Translations under genes and position numbers: made by a program
The notes under the pieces: generated by a model
Seen by the model: only the letters and a program-made list of their open reading frames with translations
Told to the model about the DNA's origin: nothing
The model's database searches: none
Part shown: piece after piece, positions 34,370 to 49,365 of the stretch
How positions within the stretch are numbered: the first letter of the stretch is position 1
How the letters are laid out: the number at the start of each line of letters is the position of its first letter
DNA from: Lamellibrachia columna
Lineage: Eukaryota; Annelida; Polychaeta; Sabellida; Siboglinidae
Assembly (NCBI GenBank): GCA_963662155.1
Contig: OY759271.1
Coordinates: forward strand, 38,233,845 to 38,297,844
Reading direction: 5' to 3'
DNA: 64,000 nucleotides

Positions 34370-36097
34370 TTAAAATTAAAACATTTTAACAAATAAAAGC
34401 AAAAACATTTCTCCTTTGCAGATTGTAGTATTTTAGCATAGCCAGTTGGATGGCGTGTGTAGAAAGGGTTAACTGCGTGTGGAGAAAGGGTTAACTGCGT
34501 GTTTAGATAGTCGCGCGGATGCCATTAGTGTGATGAGAGCAGTCGACTCCTCTGAGTAAAGAAAGTGCCACCGTCGACCACATATCTGTCGGAAGCGGCC
34601 ACAGTCCTTTATGATACTTGGTCGCCGTTGTTGTCTGAATGGTTCCTGTTCGTGAGTGTGTATTGTCGCCATCTCTCCGGTACATTGTGTGATTTTATGT
34701 CGCCAGAAAAAGTAGTTTTAATTACGCAAAAATACTGGATAATGTAAGATGATGGCTAAGCTAAATCTTGAGTCGAGTGTCGTCTGTTATGTAGGTTTTG
34801 CTTACGGAAGCAAGACAAAGCCTTCCGTCGCACGTCTTGTGCAAACTAATACATAACACAGTCGGAAAGTTATTTTGTCCGGGAAATTAACAGATTAGCG
34901 ATTTCAGTCTCGCCTGGAAGAACGGATAAATAGCTTACGCCAGGGGGAGGCATCAACGCCACGAATGCCTACAGAGAAATTATCGATACCATTTTAGACG
35001 TTTTGTTGTGTTGCTATGGGTAAATATATGGCTAAATGAGAATGCTCGTCTTCGCTGTTTGTTATATTCCTCTCTTTCGCCAAGGGCCTATTAGACATAT
35101 TGGTGTATGGCTAAGGCGATAGATGTGTAACCAGTAGCAAGGCCTATGCACCTAATATTTGACCAGTTGTTATCTCTTCAATTTAATTATCTTTCGTCGG
35201 TACATATGCGTTACTTTGATGAGACACGAGCCTCCTCAAAAGGCCAACTTAGTCGTGAACTCGAACACAGAGGCCTGTTTCGGATGTCAGGTTCATTGAC
35301 TTTGTTTTGCTGATATCGCCGACACGGCTCCCATGTGGTTCACGAGCAGCGGTTGATCGACTGATATGGCCGGAACAGTGAATTTGGCGAGGAGAAACCG
35401 ACCGTCATTCACCACGAAATGCACCGATTTCGAAGTCAATCGATTCAGATGGATATCGACAGTTTCTTAATACAACTCCGAATGAAATCGCCTTGACTAG
35501 TGCGACGGACTTGAGACGATATAAGCGGATGATGTCCCCTAGCGAGATCCCTGGGCACGACACTTAATGGCCCACTTCAGACGATGATTCGTCCTTCGGG
35601 TGATACGATTGTCAGGATAAACTAACCGCAGCATTGTAGTGTAGCAATCGCGCCGCGGCCGCGCGCACATAATAGACGGCGGCAGCCTCTGCGAGTTCAG
35701 GACTCACAATCCGATTAACAGGTCAAGTACCACCCGTGCGACCGGCCGATAGGACATTACGGCACCAAAAAAAAAACAGTAGTGCTGGACGTCAGTAAAT
35801 ACATTTGCGCGCAAGACGGCTATGGTCTGGGGAAGGTGAACCACGTATAGGGGGAGTGACAGTTCCCTGTATGCTGAAAACTGTCGCATGACACTCTCAT
35901 CCATACCGTCTGTGTTACTGCGTGTGTAGAGTACGCAATAGCGCCGGCCAATGACTGGCGATTGTACTCGACTGTAAACTACCTTTGGATTGTCACTTGG
36001 CAAATGAGCGACGCTCAGTAAGGGAGGCAGAAGTGCGAAACGAAACTGTTTCGTAGGCGACAACCGCGTTGACGCTTTCCCGCCAACGCCTGGCGTC
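34370..36097. promoter_or_regulatory. Region upstream of the CACNG-like gene, with GC-rich proximal part
   Basis: No convincing exon or element. The part near 35640-35700 (CGCGCCGCGGCCGCGCGC) is GC-rich and may belong to the promoter or 5' UTR. A direct repeat GTGGAGAAAGGGTTAACTGC lies near 34450-34500. Confidence 0.45.
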
Positions 36098-36371
36098 ATG
36101 AACGAGACGCAGTGTCGCAGTCGTCTGCTGCAGCTGGCGTGCCTGTTAAGCGGTGGCACGGCCTTCCTTTCGCTACTTATCGCGGTCACGTCTGACCACT
36201 GGCTCCAGGCGGCCGATCCCGTGCCAGTACCGAGCTTGACGGACATGAACCTGGCAGAGGAAGTGGAGACGAAGCCCGCGGACGATGCTTACGACCGTGT
36301 CAAGATGCGCTACGTGGTCATAAACACCTTTTCGGGGCTTTGGAGGGTTTGTATCATGTTGCCCGCCGAAG
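36098..36371 (+). CDS. CACNG-like exon 1 (residues 1-91): TM1 and first half of the extracellular loop
   Basis: [20 protein letters not shown] starts TM1. TSDHW and FSGLWRVC follow. Donor GAAG|GTTGGT, phase 1. An antisense ORF over this exon is a shadow of its GC-rich codons. Confidence 0.9.
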
Positions 36372-39300
36372 GTTGGTACAAGCGCGTGTCAGTTAACCAC
36401 AACATAACCGTTTCATTGCTCATAGTCCTGACTGCCCCTTCCTGTCTGGTCTGCCCAGTGGCGCTTATCCAATTTACAGATGTCTCTCTCAGGTGATATC
36501 CACGTAGTTATCTACGAACTATGAATGCTCAGACCTGTGCTGCTGAATCAACGTTTCTAACCGACGAAGTACCTAATGTAGTATCCCATGCAATGTTTGA
36601 CTTGTTTTGAAAAATAATGTGCCGCAGAAGGCTCAGAATTCACCAATATGACAGTATCCGGTCTACAAATCTTGCCCACTTCACGGCACCAACGTTGTAG
36701 TCTAACGGTGACTACTAATACGCTTTACAAGGTCCGGATTATCGGATGTTTGAATTGCAAGAGGCACCCATACCAACGATATACCCATACCAACGATATA
36801 CCCATACCAACGATATACTGTATAAATGTTACGATACGGTCTACAGAGGAAAGCTCAGGCATAGAAAGCGCTTAATATAATAAAAAAATATGGTCTCAAT
36901 CTATATAGGCCATTGATACTCAAACTATTCGCATTCATTATATAATCAGTCCTGCTGGACGGATGTTAAACTTGACACTGACGTTAACATAGACAAGGGA
37001 CTCGACGGATACCACACTAGAATGTTGCGTGAAGTACGTCAGAACAGGAAGGGGAGCATATTATGAATTCAGAGCTATACGCAGGACTCCCATAGCTGAG
37101 AGGAAAGATTTTCACAAGAAGGCTCAAGTGTGCTGGACACCGCAACCGTAACACTGAACGTGTACAGTGGGATCTCAAACACGACCAAGTAGGCAAGTAC
37201 CCAGAGAAAGAGCAAGCCTTAATTCGACTGACTAATAATTGATCAAGGACACGGACTAAATGGCAAGAACCGTCGACCTGCGTGATTGATAGGAAGGTGT
37301 GAAGTGTCCTCGCTGAACGGGGACACGAATCGACATGACTGTGTGACAACAGTAACAACCTGACACGATTATGAAATGTTTTGGCCATAATGATTGGCGT
37401 GATTACTTCTACGAACGTCCAATGACGTGCCGAGATTGAGTATGGTGCTGAAGCCTTTCTTGCTCAGATATATTTGTCTCTTGGGTCCAACTTGGTTCAC
37501 CGTTAAGTGTACGACTCTTCAGGTGACTTAGTAGCTCAACTTCATGATTAGCGTGACACGAGTACATGACGTGATGATTGTGCAGTACGTGACGTGATGA
37601 TTGTGCAGTTTCGTTTGTAGAAATGTGTTCTACATTGTTTTCAACATCAGCTTTGTTTTATCCGATCTGACAGACCGAACAAGCAGAGTTGTACTAACGA
37701 CAGTTTTATCGCGGATAAGCTGCAGTTTATTGGGCGTGATACTAATGTACAACCGAGACGAGATAAGAAGAAACGAACCAGAAATGGGGCTAAATCAAAT
37801 TACATAGGGTGGTTAAACAGTAGCTAATAAAGACGATAAAGGATAATAAATCCCTTGAAGTGGATGAGATTCCACACACAAAGCTAGTGAAGGAGACAGT
37901 AAAAAAATTAAGGAGAAACAAAAGGCGTGGTTTTGGTGCAATGCACCTCAAAGATATAATAAAAACTAACCGTGTGTAACTAAAATCAAGAATATCACGC
38001 CAGTTTACTCAGAATGTGTTTTAGAAGTGGGAGATTCAGGCATGTTAACCAGCGCTACCCATAAGCGCATGCGCAGTTCTATGGAAATCGGGTAACGTAG
38101 ACTACGCGTGACGTATTAAATGAGGCCGGAGAACTAACGCAAAGTCCTTTTCTACAAAGGCGCTATAGCTTTATAAGAGGGGTGGCCTCTCGTTGCAGCG
38201 AGGGGGGTATATATCTGCTGCTTGGTAAGGTGGCCTATGGTGATAGGGGGACCACTGTCTATGTATAAACTTCACTAGATTGTGCATACGAAACAACTCC
38301 ACCAGGTAGAGTTGTGTGAACGCCTCCTGTGTATCTGCGTCCAGCAAAGATCCATCAACATGGTGCGACTGATAGTCCAGTCAATCTACGCCCAAAAGAT
38401 CCATCAACATGGTGCGACTGATAGTCCAGTCAATCTACGCCCAAAAGATCCATCAACATGGTGCGACTGATATTCCAGTCAATCTACGCCCAAAAAGATC
38501 CATCAACATGGTGCGACTGATAGTCCAGTCAATCTACGCCCAAAAAGATCCATCAACATGGTGCGACGATAGTCCAGTCAATCTACGCCCAAAAGATCCA
38601 TCAACATGGTGCGACTGATAGTCCAGTCAATCTACGCCCAAAAGATCCATCAACATGGTGCGACTGATAGTCCAGTCAATCTACGCCCAAAAAGATCCAT
38701 CAACATGGTGCGACTGATAGTCCAGTCAATCTACGCCCAAAAAGATCCATCAACATGGTGCGACTGATAGTCCAGTCAATCTACGCCCAAAAGATCCATC
38801 AACATGGTGCGACTGATAGTCCAGTCAATCTACGCCCAAAAGATCCATCAACATGGTGCGACTGATAGTCCAGTCAATCTACGCCCAAAAAGATCCATCA
38901 ACATGGTGCGACGATAGTCCAGTCAATCTACGCCCAAAAGATCCATCAACATGGTGCGACTGATAGTCCAGTCAATCTACGCCCAAAAGATCCATCAACA
39001 TGGTGCGACTGATAGTCCAGTCAATCTACGCCCAAAAAGATCCATCAACATGGTGCGACTGATAGTCCAGTCAATCTACGCCCAAAAGATCCATCAACAT
39101 GGTGCGACTGATAGTCCAGTCAATCTACGCCCAAAAGAGGGTCAACCTCAAACAAATTGCAATAGTAATTATGTTGGCGTTTTTAGTTAGTACTAATTAC
39201 ATATAATCTCAGACACCAACTCTGTGACCATGCTTTGGAACTTCCCTTGCTACTGTGAGGAGAAATTAAAGAAGTTCGCTACTACAATGAAATCATGGTA

Positions 39301-42300
39301 GAGACAGAGCACAATCATTTTGTGTATCTTCGCGATGCATTAATTCAGAACATGACTGCCTACACAACTGTTGGAGTTATTGTTCCGCATCAAAGCAACT
39401 ACACCAGTCGTCTTCTAGGGCATATCGACAGCACCGTCGTAGGCCGTGCATCTGTCGTCCAAGTCGAGCTGCTCGACATGTTCGTCAATGACTGCGGAGC
39501 TGTGGCTGCGAGATGACACATGAACAACTCCATTGGTTTGTCACGGATCTTCTGTATTTGATATTTAAAGACAAAGCTTAGCTGTTCCTTGTGTGACAGC
39601 CCTCATTCGTTCTACTGGAATAACAAAAATACCTTTCGCATTTCAGACATAATCGTCTACTGAATCCGATCTCCAGTTATGACAATACTTTTACTCTGTA
39701 TAATCTACGACGCCTACGCGGTGCAACTGTTTTGTGTTGCCAAATGCATCTCCAGAATCACATCGCCGTGATTCTCATCAGTGATGTGTGGCATATGGAA
39801 TAACCATCTCTACTATGGGCTGCAGCTTAAGGTGATTATCTCTCACACTGGTTTGCAAACAAGCAAACAGCTCAACAGCTAAGTCGAAATTAACTAAAAA
39901 TGCACTGACAATACGAATCCATTTGCGTTTTATAATGGATACTACGAGCCTCATAAGGTGTGATGGAGACCAAATCAGAACGACTCCGGGACAAGTGGCA
40001 GAACTGGTTCCAGTGTCCATATATTGTATGTTACATATTTACTTCATCCCAGGAACAACTACAGGGAGGCGACACCCCGCGGTATCTAGACAACAAATTC
40101 TGACTTTATGAATACAAATCCAACATAAATAAATGGGGGTGCCCGGGCATCTGATGGACACCTCTGGATTCGCCCACCAGGCACCATGCGAGCCTTGCGA
40201 CCAGTAAAGTCATTGACTAGCTCGTCGAAGTCTACATAGCGCAAAATGTCATTGTATATTCATTAGTGCTAGACGAGCCGTTCCTGTGCTTGCCTATTCA
40301 ATGTCTCATTTTCGAACGCTCACCACTGCAGTTGGTAACAACCAGCACGAAGTGCTATTTCTACATTAGGAAATGCACCTTAACACGCTTATCTAATATT
40401 AACTTATCGTTGTATCTGCCTATACCATCGCCTTCCTCATATTTGAACATAAACTCACGAAGGCACTGATCCAGATCGTCTTTGTAGATGTTGACTAGCC
40501 TCGTAGCGGGTAGGCCTTTTTCTTCACGTCAGCCACAGCCCGGGGGAGCCGTTGACCTACTCAATCAGTCCGCGTCCTTGCCCTTTCCCGTGGGGCCGTT
40601 GACCTCCTCCTGTCAGTCCGCGTCCTCGCCATCTCCCGTGGGGCCGTTGACCTCTTCCTGTCAGTCCGCGTCCTCGCCCTCTCCCGTGGGGCCGTTGACC
40701 TCCTCCTTTCAGTCCGCTTCCTCGCCCTCTCCCGTGGGGCCGTTGACCTCCTCCTGTCAGTCCGCGTCCTCGCCATCTCCCGTGGGGCCGTTGACCTTCT
40801 CCTGTCAGTCCGCGTCCTCGCCCTCTCCCGTGGGGGCGTTGACCTCCTCCTGTCAGTCCGCGTCCTTGCCCTCTCCCGTGGGGGCCGTTGACCTCCTCCT
40901 GTCAGTCCTCGCCCTCTCCCGTGGGGCCGTTGACCTCCTCCTGTCAGTCCGCGTCCTCGCCATCTCCCGTGGGGCCGTTGACCTCCTCCTGTCAGTCCGC
41001 GTCCTCGCCCTTTCCCGTGGGGGCGTTGACCTCCTCCTGTCAGTCCACGTCCTCGTCCTCTCCCGTGGGGCCGTTGACCTCCTCCTGTCAGTCCGCGTCC
41101 TCGCCCTCTCCCGTGGGGGCCGTTAACCTTCTCCTGTCAGTCCGCGTCCTCGCCCTCTCCCGTGGGGGCGTTGACCTCCTCCTGTCAGTCCGCGTCCTTG
41201 CCCTCTCCCGTGGGGGCCGTTGACCTCCTCCTGTCAGTCCGCGTCCTTGCCCTCTCCCATGGGGGCGTTGACCTCCTCCTGTCAGTCCGCGACCTTGTCC
41301 TCTCCCGTGGGGGCCGTTGACCTCCTCCTGTCAGTCCGCGTCCTTGCCCTCTCCCGTGGGGGTGTTGACCTCCTCCTGTCAGTCCGCGTCCTCGCCCTCT
41401 CCCGTGGGGCCGTTGACCTCCTCCTGTCAGTCCGCGTCCTCGCCATCTCCCGTGGGGCCGTTGACCTCCTCCTGTTAGTCCGCGTCCTCGCCCTCTCCCG
41501 TGGGGCCGTTGACCTCCTCCTGTCAGTCCGCGTCCTCGCCCTCTCCCGTGGGGGCCGTTGACCTCCTCCTGTCAGTCCGCGTCCTCGCCCTCTCCCGTGG
41601 GGCCGTTGACCTCCTCCTGTCAGTCCGCGTCCTCGCCCTCTCCCGTGGGGGCCGTTGACCTCCTCTTGTCAGTCCGCGTCCTTGCCCTCTCCCGTGGGGC
41701 CGTTGACCTCCTCCTGTCAGTCCGCGTCCTCGCCCTCTCCCGTGGGGCCGTTGACCTCCTCCTTTCAGTCCGCGTCCTCGCCCTCTCCCGTGAGGCCGTT
41801 GACCTCCTCCTGTCAGTCCGCGTCCTCGCCCTCTCCCGTGGGGCCATTGACCTTCTCCTGTCAATCCGCGTCCTCGCCCTCTCCCGTGGGGCCGTTGACT
41901 TCCTCAGTCAGTCCGCGTCCTCGCCATCTCCCGTGGGGCCATTGACCTTCTCCTGTCAGTCCGCGCCCTCGCCCTCTCCCGTGGGGGCGTTGACTTCCTC
42001 AGTCAGTCCGCGTCCTCGCCATCTCCCGTGGGGCCGTTGACTTCCTCAGTCAGTCCGCGTCCTTGCCCTCTCCCGTGGGGGCGTTGACCTCCTCCTGTCA
42101 GTCCGCGTCCTCGCCCTCTCCCGTGGGGCCGTTGACCTCCTCCTGTCAGTCCGCGTCCTCGCCCTCTCCCGTGGGGGCGTTGACTTCCTCAGTCAGTCCG
42201 CGTCCTCGCCATCTCCCGTGGGGCCATTGACCTTCTCCTGTCAGTCCGCGTCCTCGCCCTCTCCCGTGGGGGCGTTGACTTCCTCAGTCAGTCCGCGTCC

Positions 42301-45300
42301 TCGCCATCTGCCGTGGGGCCATTGACCTTCTCCTGTCAGTCCGCGTACTCGCCCTCTCCCGTGGGGGCGTTGACTTCCTCAGTCAGTCCGCGTCCTCGCC
42401 ATCTCCCGTGGGGCCATTGACCTTCTCCTGTCAGTCCGCGTCCTCGCCCTCTCCCGTGGGGCCGTTGACCTCCTCCTGTCAGTCCGCGTCCTCGCCCTCT
42501 CCCGTGGGGCCGTTGACCTCCTCCTGTCAGTCCGCGTCCTTGCCCTCTCCAGTGGGGCCGTTGACCTCCTCCTGTCAGTCCGCGTCCTTGCCCTCTCCCG
42601 TGGGGGCCGTTGACCTCCTCCTATCAGTCCGCGTCCTTGCCCTCTCCCGTGGGGCCGTTGACCTCCTCCTGTCAGTCCGCGTCCTTGCCCTCTCCCGTGG
42701 GGGCCGTTGACCTCCTGTCAGTCCGCGTCGTTGCCCTCTCCCGTGGGGCCGTTGACCTCCTCCTGTCAGTCCGCGTCCTCGCCCTCTCCCGTGCAATATT
42801 CAGGCCTCCGATTGTCGATCCAGGCGGTTCGCCCTCGTCCTGGCCTGTTCCTTCCCTCGCCTCCGCCTTCGATTAATGTTAAGACTAGCCAATATATAGC
42901 CAATATATAGCCAATAGCCATTCGGGCCCGTACACCACGTGTCTTGTTGCCGTCAATGCTGACTAGTGAGCCAAGATATTTGAAATAGCCTGACAGATTG
43001 ATCTGCTTGCGACCGATATTGATGGGTTGATCATCGCCTGAAGCTAGGCCTACGTCGCGGCATCCGAGATCTCTTCAGGACTGAGCGTTTCCAGAACAGA
43101 TTAGCTCATAAGCAGGGAGGCGTTGTGCCAGGGAGGCGTTGTGCCAGGGAGGCGTTGTGCCAGGGAGGCGTTGTACCAGGGAGGCGTTGTGCCAGGGAGC
43201 TGAGATATTGATCGATAACTTTTCATAGTAAAAGGAGATTTGTCGAGAAATAATGCATGCAAAATGACAAATAGCATTAACTAAAAAACCGCAAGTGTTT
43301 TACAGTAGAGCAGCAGGCAGCCTAGCGCAACTGTTTAAGTGTCGTCGTCCGGCTTATATCAGTGACATGTTTTACAATAGAGCAGCAGGCGGCCTAGCAC
43401 AACTGTTTAAGTGTCGTCGTCCGGCTTATATCAGTGACATGTTTTACAATAGAGCAGCAGGCGGCCTAGCGCAACTGTTTAAGTGTCGTCGTCCGGCTTA
43501 TATCAGTGACATGTTTTACAATAGAGCAGCAGGCAGCCTAGCGCAACTGTTTAAGTGTCGTCGTCCGGCTTATATCAGTGACATGTTTTACAATAGAGCA
43601 GCAGGCAGCCTAGCGCAACTGTTTAAGTGTCGTCCGGCTTATATCAGTGACATGTTTTACAATAGAGCAGCAGGCGGCCTAGCGCAACTGTTTAAGTGTC
43701 GTCGTCCGGCTTATATCAGTGACATGTTTTACAATAGAGCAGCAGGCGGCCTAGCGCAACTGTTTAAGTGTCGTCCGGCTTATATCAGTGACATGTTTTA
43801 CAATAGAGCAGCAGGCAGCCTAGCGCAACTGTTTAAGTGTCGTCGTCCGGCTTATATCAGTGACATGTTTTACAATAGAGCAGCAGGCAGCCTAGCGCAA
43901 CTGTTTAAGTGTCGTCGTCCGGCTTATATCAGTGACATGTTTTACAATAGAGCAGCAGGCAGCCTAGCGCAACTGTTTAAGTGTCGTCCGGCTTATATCA
44001 GTGACATGTTTTACAATAGAGCAGCAGGCGGCCTAGCGCAACTGTTTAAGTGTCGTCCGGCTTATATCAGTGACATGTTTTACAATAGAGCAGCAGGCGG
44101 CCTAGCGCAACTGTTTAAGTGTCGTCGTCCGGCTTACATCAGTGACATGTTTTACAATAGAGCAGCAGGCAGCCTAGCGCAACTGTTTAAGTGTCGTCGT
44201 CCGGCTTATATCAGTGACATGTTTTACAATAGAGCAGCAGGCGGCCTAGCGCAACTGTTTAAGTGTCGTCCGGCTTATATCAGTGACATGTTTTACAATA
44301 GAGCAGCAGGCGGCCTAGCGCAACTGTTTAAGTGTCGTCGTCCGGCTTTTATCAGTGACATGTTTTACAATAGAGCAGCAGGCAGCCTAGCGCAACTGTT
44401 TAAGTGTCGTCGTCCGGCTTATATCAGTGACATGTTTTACAATAGAGCAGCAGGCAGCCTAGCGCAACTGTTTAAGTGTCGTCGTCCGGCTTATATCAGT
44501 GACATGTTTTACAATAGAGCAGCAGGCGGCCTAGCGCAACTGTTTAAGTGTCGTCCGGCTTATATCAGTGACATGTGGACGCACAACATCAAAACTGTAG
44601 GCCAAGTGGGAGTCATTGCCCAATCCTCGCCCTAGATATGGCCCAATCCTCGCCCTAGATATGGCCCAATCCTCGTCCTAGATATGCCACTGTTGCTTGT
44701 CATTGTGCAAGTGTCAAAACAATGGAAGTCCATTTTGATGTGTACCACGTGGTCGGTAGGATGTGTACCACGCGGTCGGTAGGATGTGTACCACGTGGTC
44801 GGTAGGATGTGTAACACGTGGTCGGTAGGATGTGTACCACGTGGTCGGTAGGATGTGACTTACTAGACAAAGTTCTAACACATGAAAATGGACTTTCATT
44901 GTTTAGATTCTTCAACAACATCCGTCGAGGTATCAAAACAATGCAAGTCCATATTCGTGGGTTAGACGTTAGTTCGGGGGTTCTTAACCGGTGGTCCATG
45001 GACCCCCAGGGGGACGACACTTAAATTTATTATTTCGTCGAGTTCCTTCCTGTTTATATACATTTTTGTGGGGGGTCCATAGCTTTCTTTAGATTCTCAA
45101 AGGGGCCCGTGACCCCCCAAAAAGGTTAAGAAACACTGAGTTAGTTTAATAGACACGTATCCAACCAAACACGTGGTGCAGATGAAAATATATTTCCATT
45201 GTTTTGACTCTTCGACAGCGTCACTAGACACTCGGTGTACGGCGTATTCATTCATCTGCTAACAACTGTAAAACTGAATAACGATTCTCCACATTCTCCT

Positions 45301-48300
45301 CTCCGCCAAATATCTCTTCACGTAGTTCTCCCATCTCAGTCTCGGTCTTCCTTTTCTCTTTATACCCTCCACTCTAAGTGCATCCGCTCTCTTCGTCAAC
45401 AATTCCCCTTCCATCCCTTCCTTTATTGTTCGGCCCACTGTAGCCGGCTCCTCGCCAGCTTCCTCCTGAAGCTCTCGTTCACATCAACCTCCTCCTGAAG
45501 CTCTCGTTCACATCAACCTCCTCCTGAAGCTCTCGTTCACATCAACCTCCTCCTGAAGCTCTCGTTCACATCAACCTCCTCCTGAAGCTCTCGTTCACAT
45601 CAACCTCCTCCTGAAGCTCCTCCGTTATTCGCGTGTCCACTCTTTTTACTCCCGCAATTATTATCTTCTTATCAGTAATTTATTGTATCTCTATCAGTAA
45701 CCCAGTAAGATCTGAGCCACTTCAGACCAATGTTTGACATGTTTCAGACATGGTGGCTCGTCCCTCGTGCCAAGCCATCGACTACGACAGCTTGTTCAGC
45801 AACCGAGTCTCCGGCGGCGAGACGACCATGTCGATCGTCAGTAAGTTGATATATACACCCTCCTTCACCCCTGATCGAACCACCCATACACACGTCGCTT
45901 TGTACTTTGTCCCACTTGCCGCATCAACCAATCAGATGCTGCGCTACAAAAACACTCGGTTCGGCAAATGTTGCTCGCTCCGATATTTCAAATGAGAAAC
46001 GGAATATCTGTCGTTAACCAGCATAGCATTTCATATAAATGATACTTTGAACTTGTACATGTTTTATTGCAATTCGTGTATACTACACTGATACAGACAT
46101 CATACATACAGACATCAACATCATTATGACCAAACTAGCATCGTCGTCCAATTAGACTCATCCGATGTGACGGCGCCTTTGTGAGGGAACAATTGTAACA
46201 TAGATTGTTTGGAAGAGCTGTGCTACGTGGCTGTTTGTGTTGTCAAACATGCACAGTTTGATCGTTTAACTTTTTATAGTCAAATCATGTTATACAGTAT
46301 ACGGTATATATTCGTGACAACCCATATGGCCTAATGCTCCCTTACACCCCCCCCCCCCTACCCCCACCTCTAAATACGTCACTGCTTTAACCTTAACTGC
46401 ACCATGTGTTGCAGGAGCCATAAGAGCCGCGTCGTTCTCCGTCGTCTTCAGCCTCGTGAGCCTTATCGCGGGCCTTGCATGCGCCGCCTACGGTCGCTTC
46501 TCGCGCAACTACTTCTCTCTAGTCGGCAGCGTCATTCTCGTCGTCACAGGTGACGTCACACTGCTTTAGGCCAACATTAGATCGGTTTCAAAAGTAGAAA
46601 CATCGAGAAAACATCAAAACACCATTAGAAATAATAATCAATTTAAAAAAAATAGTGTTGGTTTTACAACGTCATACCTAACAATGAAACCTGTATCAAC
46701 TTATGTTGGCTGTGGCAGTTGACTTTCGATTGTTTGGAATTTGCTTGTAATACGTTTTTTATTTATTTAAGATATACTTAAAACACTAATCTCTTAGACT
46801 TTGAGAGCATCTCGTATAAAGGATATACTTAAAACACTAATATCGTAGCCTTTGAGAGCATCACGTATAAAGGATATACTTAAAACACTAATCTCTTAGA
46901 CTTTGAGAGCATCACGTATAAAGGATATACTTAAAACACTAATCTCGTAGCCTTTGAGAGCATCTCTTATAAAGGATATACTTAAAACACTAATCTCGTA
47001 GCCTTTGAGAGCATCACTTATAAAGGATATACTTAAAACACTAATCTCGTAGCCTTTGAGAGCATCACGTATAAAGGATTTTTTTTTTCTGTGCATCTAC
47101 AAACTCGCCGTTTTCTCGACATAGAAATGTAGCAATAGTATTGATGTAGGACTCATCAACATTCTAACATTATATGTGGTTGAAATAATCATAGTTATAA
47201 TAAACATCTCTAATAATTCATTTGGATGACCTATTTTGTACTTTTTATATTTATTAGCTAGTGTATTGTAAATGTTTGTGTTTTTTTTATAAATATGTTA
47301 CTGGATATAATACTTTTACCAAAATGTGAGTTTGTGGTGAAAAGTGTTATTTCATGATGAAATCAATTAAAATGTTTCAAGTTCACAAATGCATGCAAAG
47401 TACATTTATTTAAACTAAAATTTAAACCACACTCGTTCAATGGCAGATTGTGGGTGAAATAATAAAGTGATACCACAAGCATGCCAAATTTCAGAGTTCT
47501 AGCACAAATAATTGGTGAGTTATTGGTATTTAAGTAGAACAAGAAATCTCCATGATCATGATTTCCGAAAATAAAAAAATTCGCACGATTTATAACATAA
47601 CGTATGAATTTATGATTAAATTTGTAACGTTTACCCGGAATAAAATGTCCATGGTTCCCCCAAAACATGTGTTAACGTGCGTTATTTTTGACGGACAAAA
47701 ATGGAAGAAAAGTATGTTTTCAACACACCTGATCAATTATTATTGACAAAAATTCTTCAATTTACAGTGTAAGGTGAAGTACTCGACAACGTTACACTAT
47801 TTATATGACAAAGTTGTACATTACTGACTTTGTATACAACACTCGCCGTCACCCATATCAAGTGCTACAGCAAGAACAATTGTAGTAATAACTGAAAATG
47901 TAATTTCACAAGATTATTTTCTTGCTTTAAATAAATTAGGATGCTACCTAGCACTTTAACTGGCTAGTGGACATAATGATCTGTAATATGGATGTTTTGA
48001 GCTGTCCTGTTTGCTTATTAAGCTAAACGCACGTACGTTATATTTGACAGACAATGTATCTATATAAAGAAAATAAACAAACAAAATGTGCAACACTAAT
48101 GCAGACATTATTTATTTTAGTAAACGCTTTTACGGACACACAGCGCAGTTTAAATGAAACAAAGGACAATATGTCCGTTAACCCATCGACGAATGTTAAC
48201 AGTGTCTGTCAATTTATAACGCACGTGCATAAAATCTGTAAAATTCTCACGAATATAGCCGCACACATTTCTTTACTGAAGGCATATTCGTCACTTATAA

Positions 48301-48357
48301 ATCATTGTAACTCTTTGTATGGACAACGGATACATTTGTTACAAAGTATCCCATATA

Positions 48358-48393
<36 letters not shown>

Positions 48394-48431
48394 TGTATGT
48401 ATGTATGTATGTATGTATGTATGTATGTATG

Positions 48432-48484
<53 letters not shown>

Positions 48485-49302
48485 CACTTTTATGTCATCA
48501 AACACGAACGTGCGTTAGATTGTAACAACTGAATAAACTTTGACAGACACATGTTTTAGATGTGATAAATCTACGTACGTTGCAAGCACTCAAATATGGC
48601 GTCGGCAAAGCAAACATAATACACGAATATGTGTACTCTTGCCGCGTCATCACTTTTGTGGCTATTTTTCTGGGAAAAATCACGCAGTGTCACGTGCGTC
48701 ATAATTGACAGACAGTCTGCAGCATTGATTTACTGTCGGGGATTTGTACTTGTCAGAGACCGGAAAACATAAGAAAACAGTTTCACACAACTAATATTGT
48801 ATGTGTACAGCGGTAGAGAGCATACTGTTGACGTCCTGCTATATTTTACTATGAATATTGATAGAGATCTGACAAATATTGTTTTGACAGACACACTTCA
48901 CGCACGGGACAAAGACAAATAAAAATTAGCAAAAATTTTTTTTTACACATATCCAAGTAAAGGGTCATGAAATTATGAAGTAAATACATTTGTCTCTGTA
49001 AAAATTATCTTTATTGCATGAATCTGCGAATGCGACCACGTTTGTTAGCCGTATGCAAATGACCTCCGTGAGCATGTCCCAAAATAGCTATGCGTTTCTC
49101 ACAACATTTCGTCAAATAAACATGAAAATAGGAAATACTAAACCTTTTTACACAACAAGGCTTGTTTTTCCTGTTACTTAACACTGATAGGTTGTAACAT
49201 GACAGAAGGAAAACATATATTAGGTTCTTATTCATTTTTTAATGACGCAATATACAAACACTGACACGCGTTATACAGTTATAACGCATTACCATGCTTT
49301 TG

Positions 49303-49365
<63 letters not shown>

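Noticed and set aside
35704..36246. 180-codon minus-strand ORF over the start of the CACNG-like gene
   Set aside because: Shadow of exon 1 and its GC-rich upstream region. No recognisable domain and no support from splice signals.
43295..44635. 446-codon repeat protein [20 protein letters not shown]
   Set aside because: 72/69-bp intronic array. Kept as a finding about frame preservation, not as a gene.
48054..48518. 154-codon plus-strand ORF
   Set aside because: Its last third is a GTAT/AT microsatellite. The first part is AT-rich intron with no similarity I recognise.
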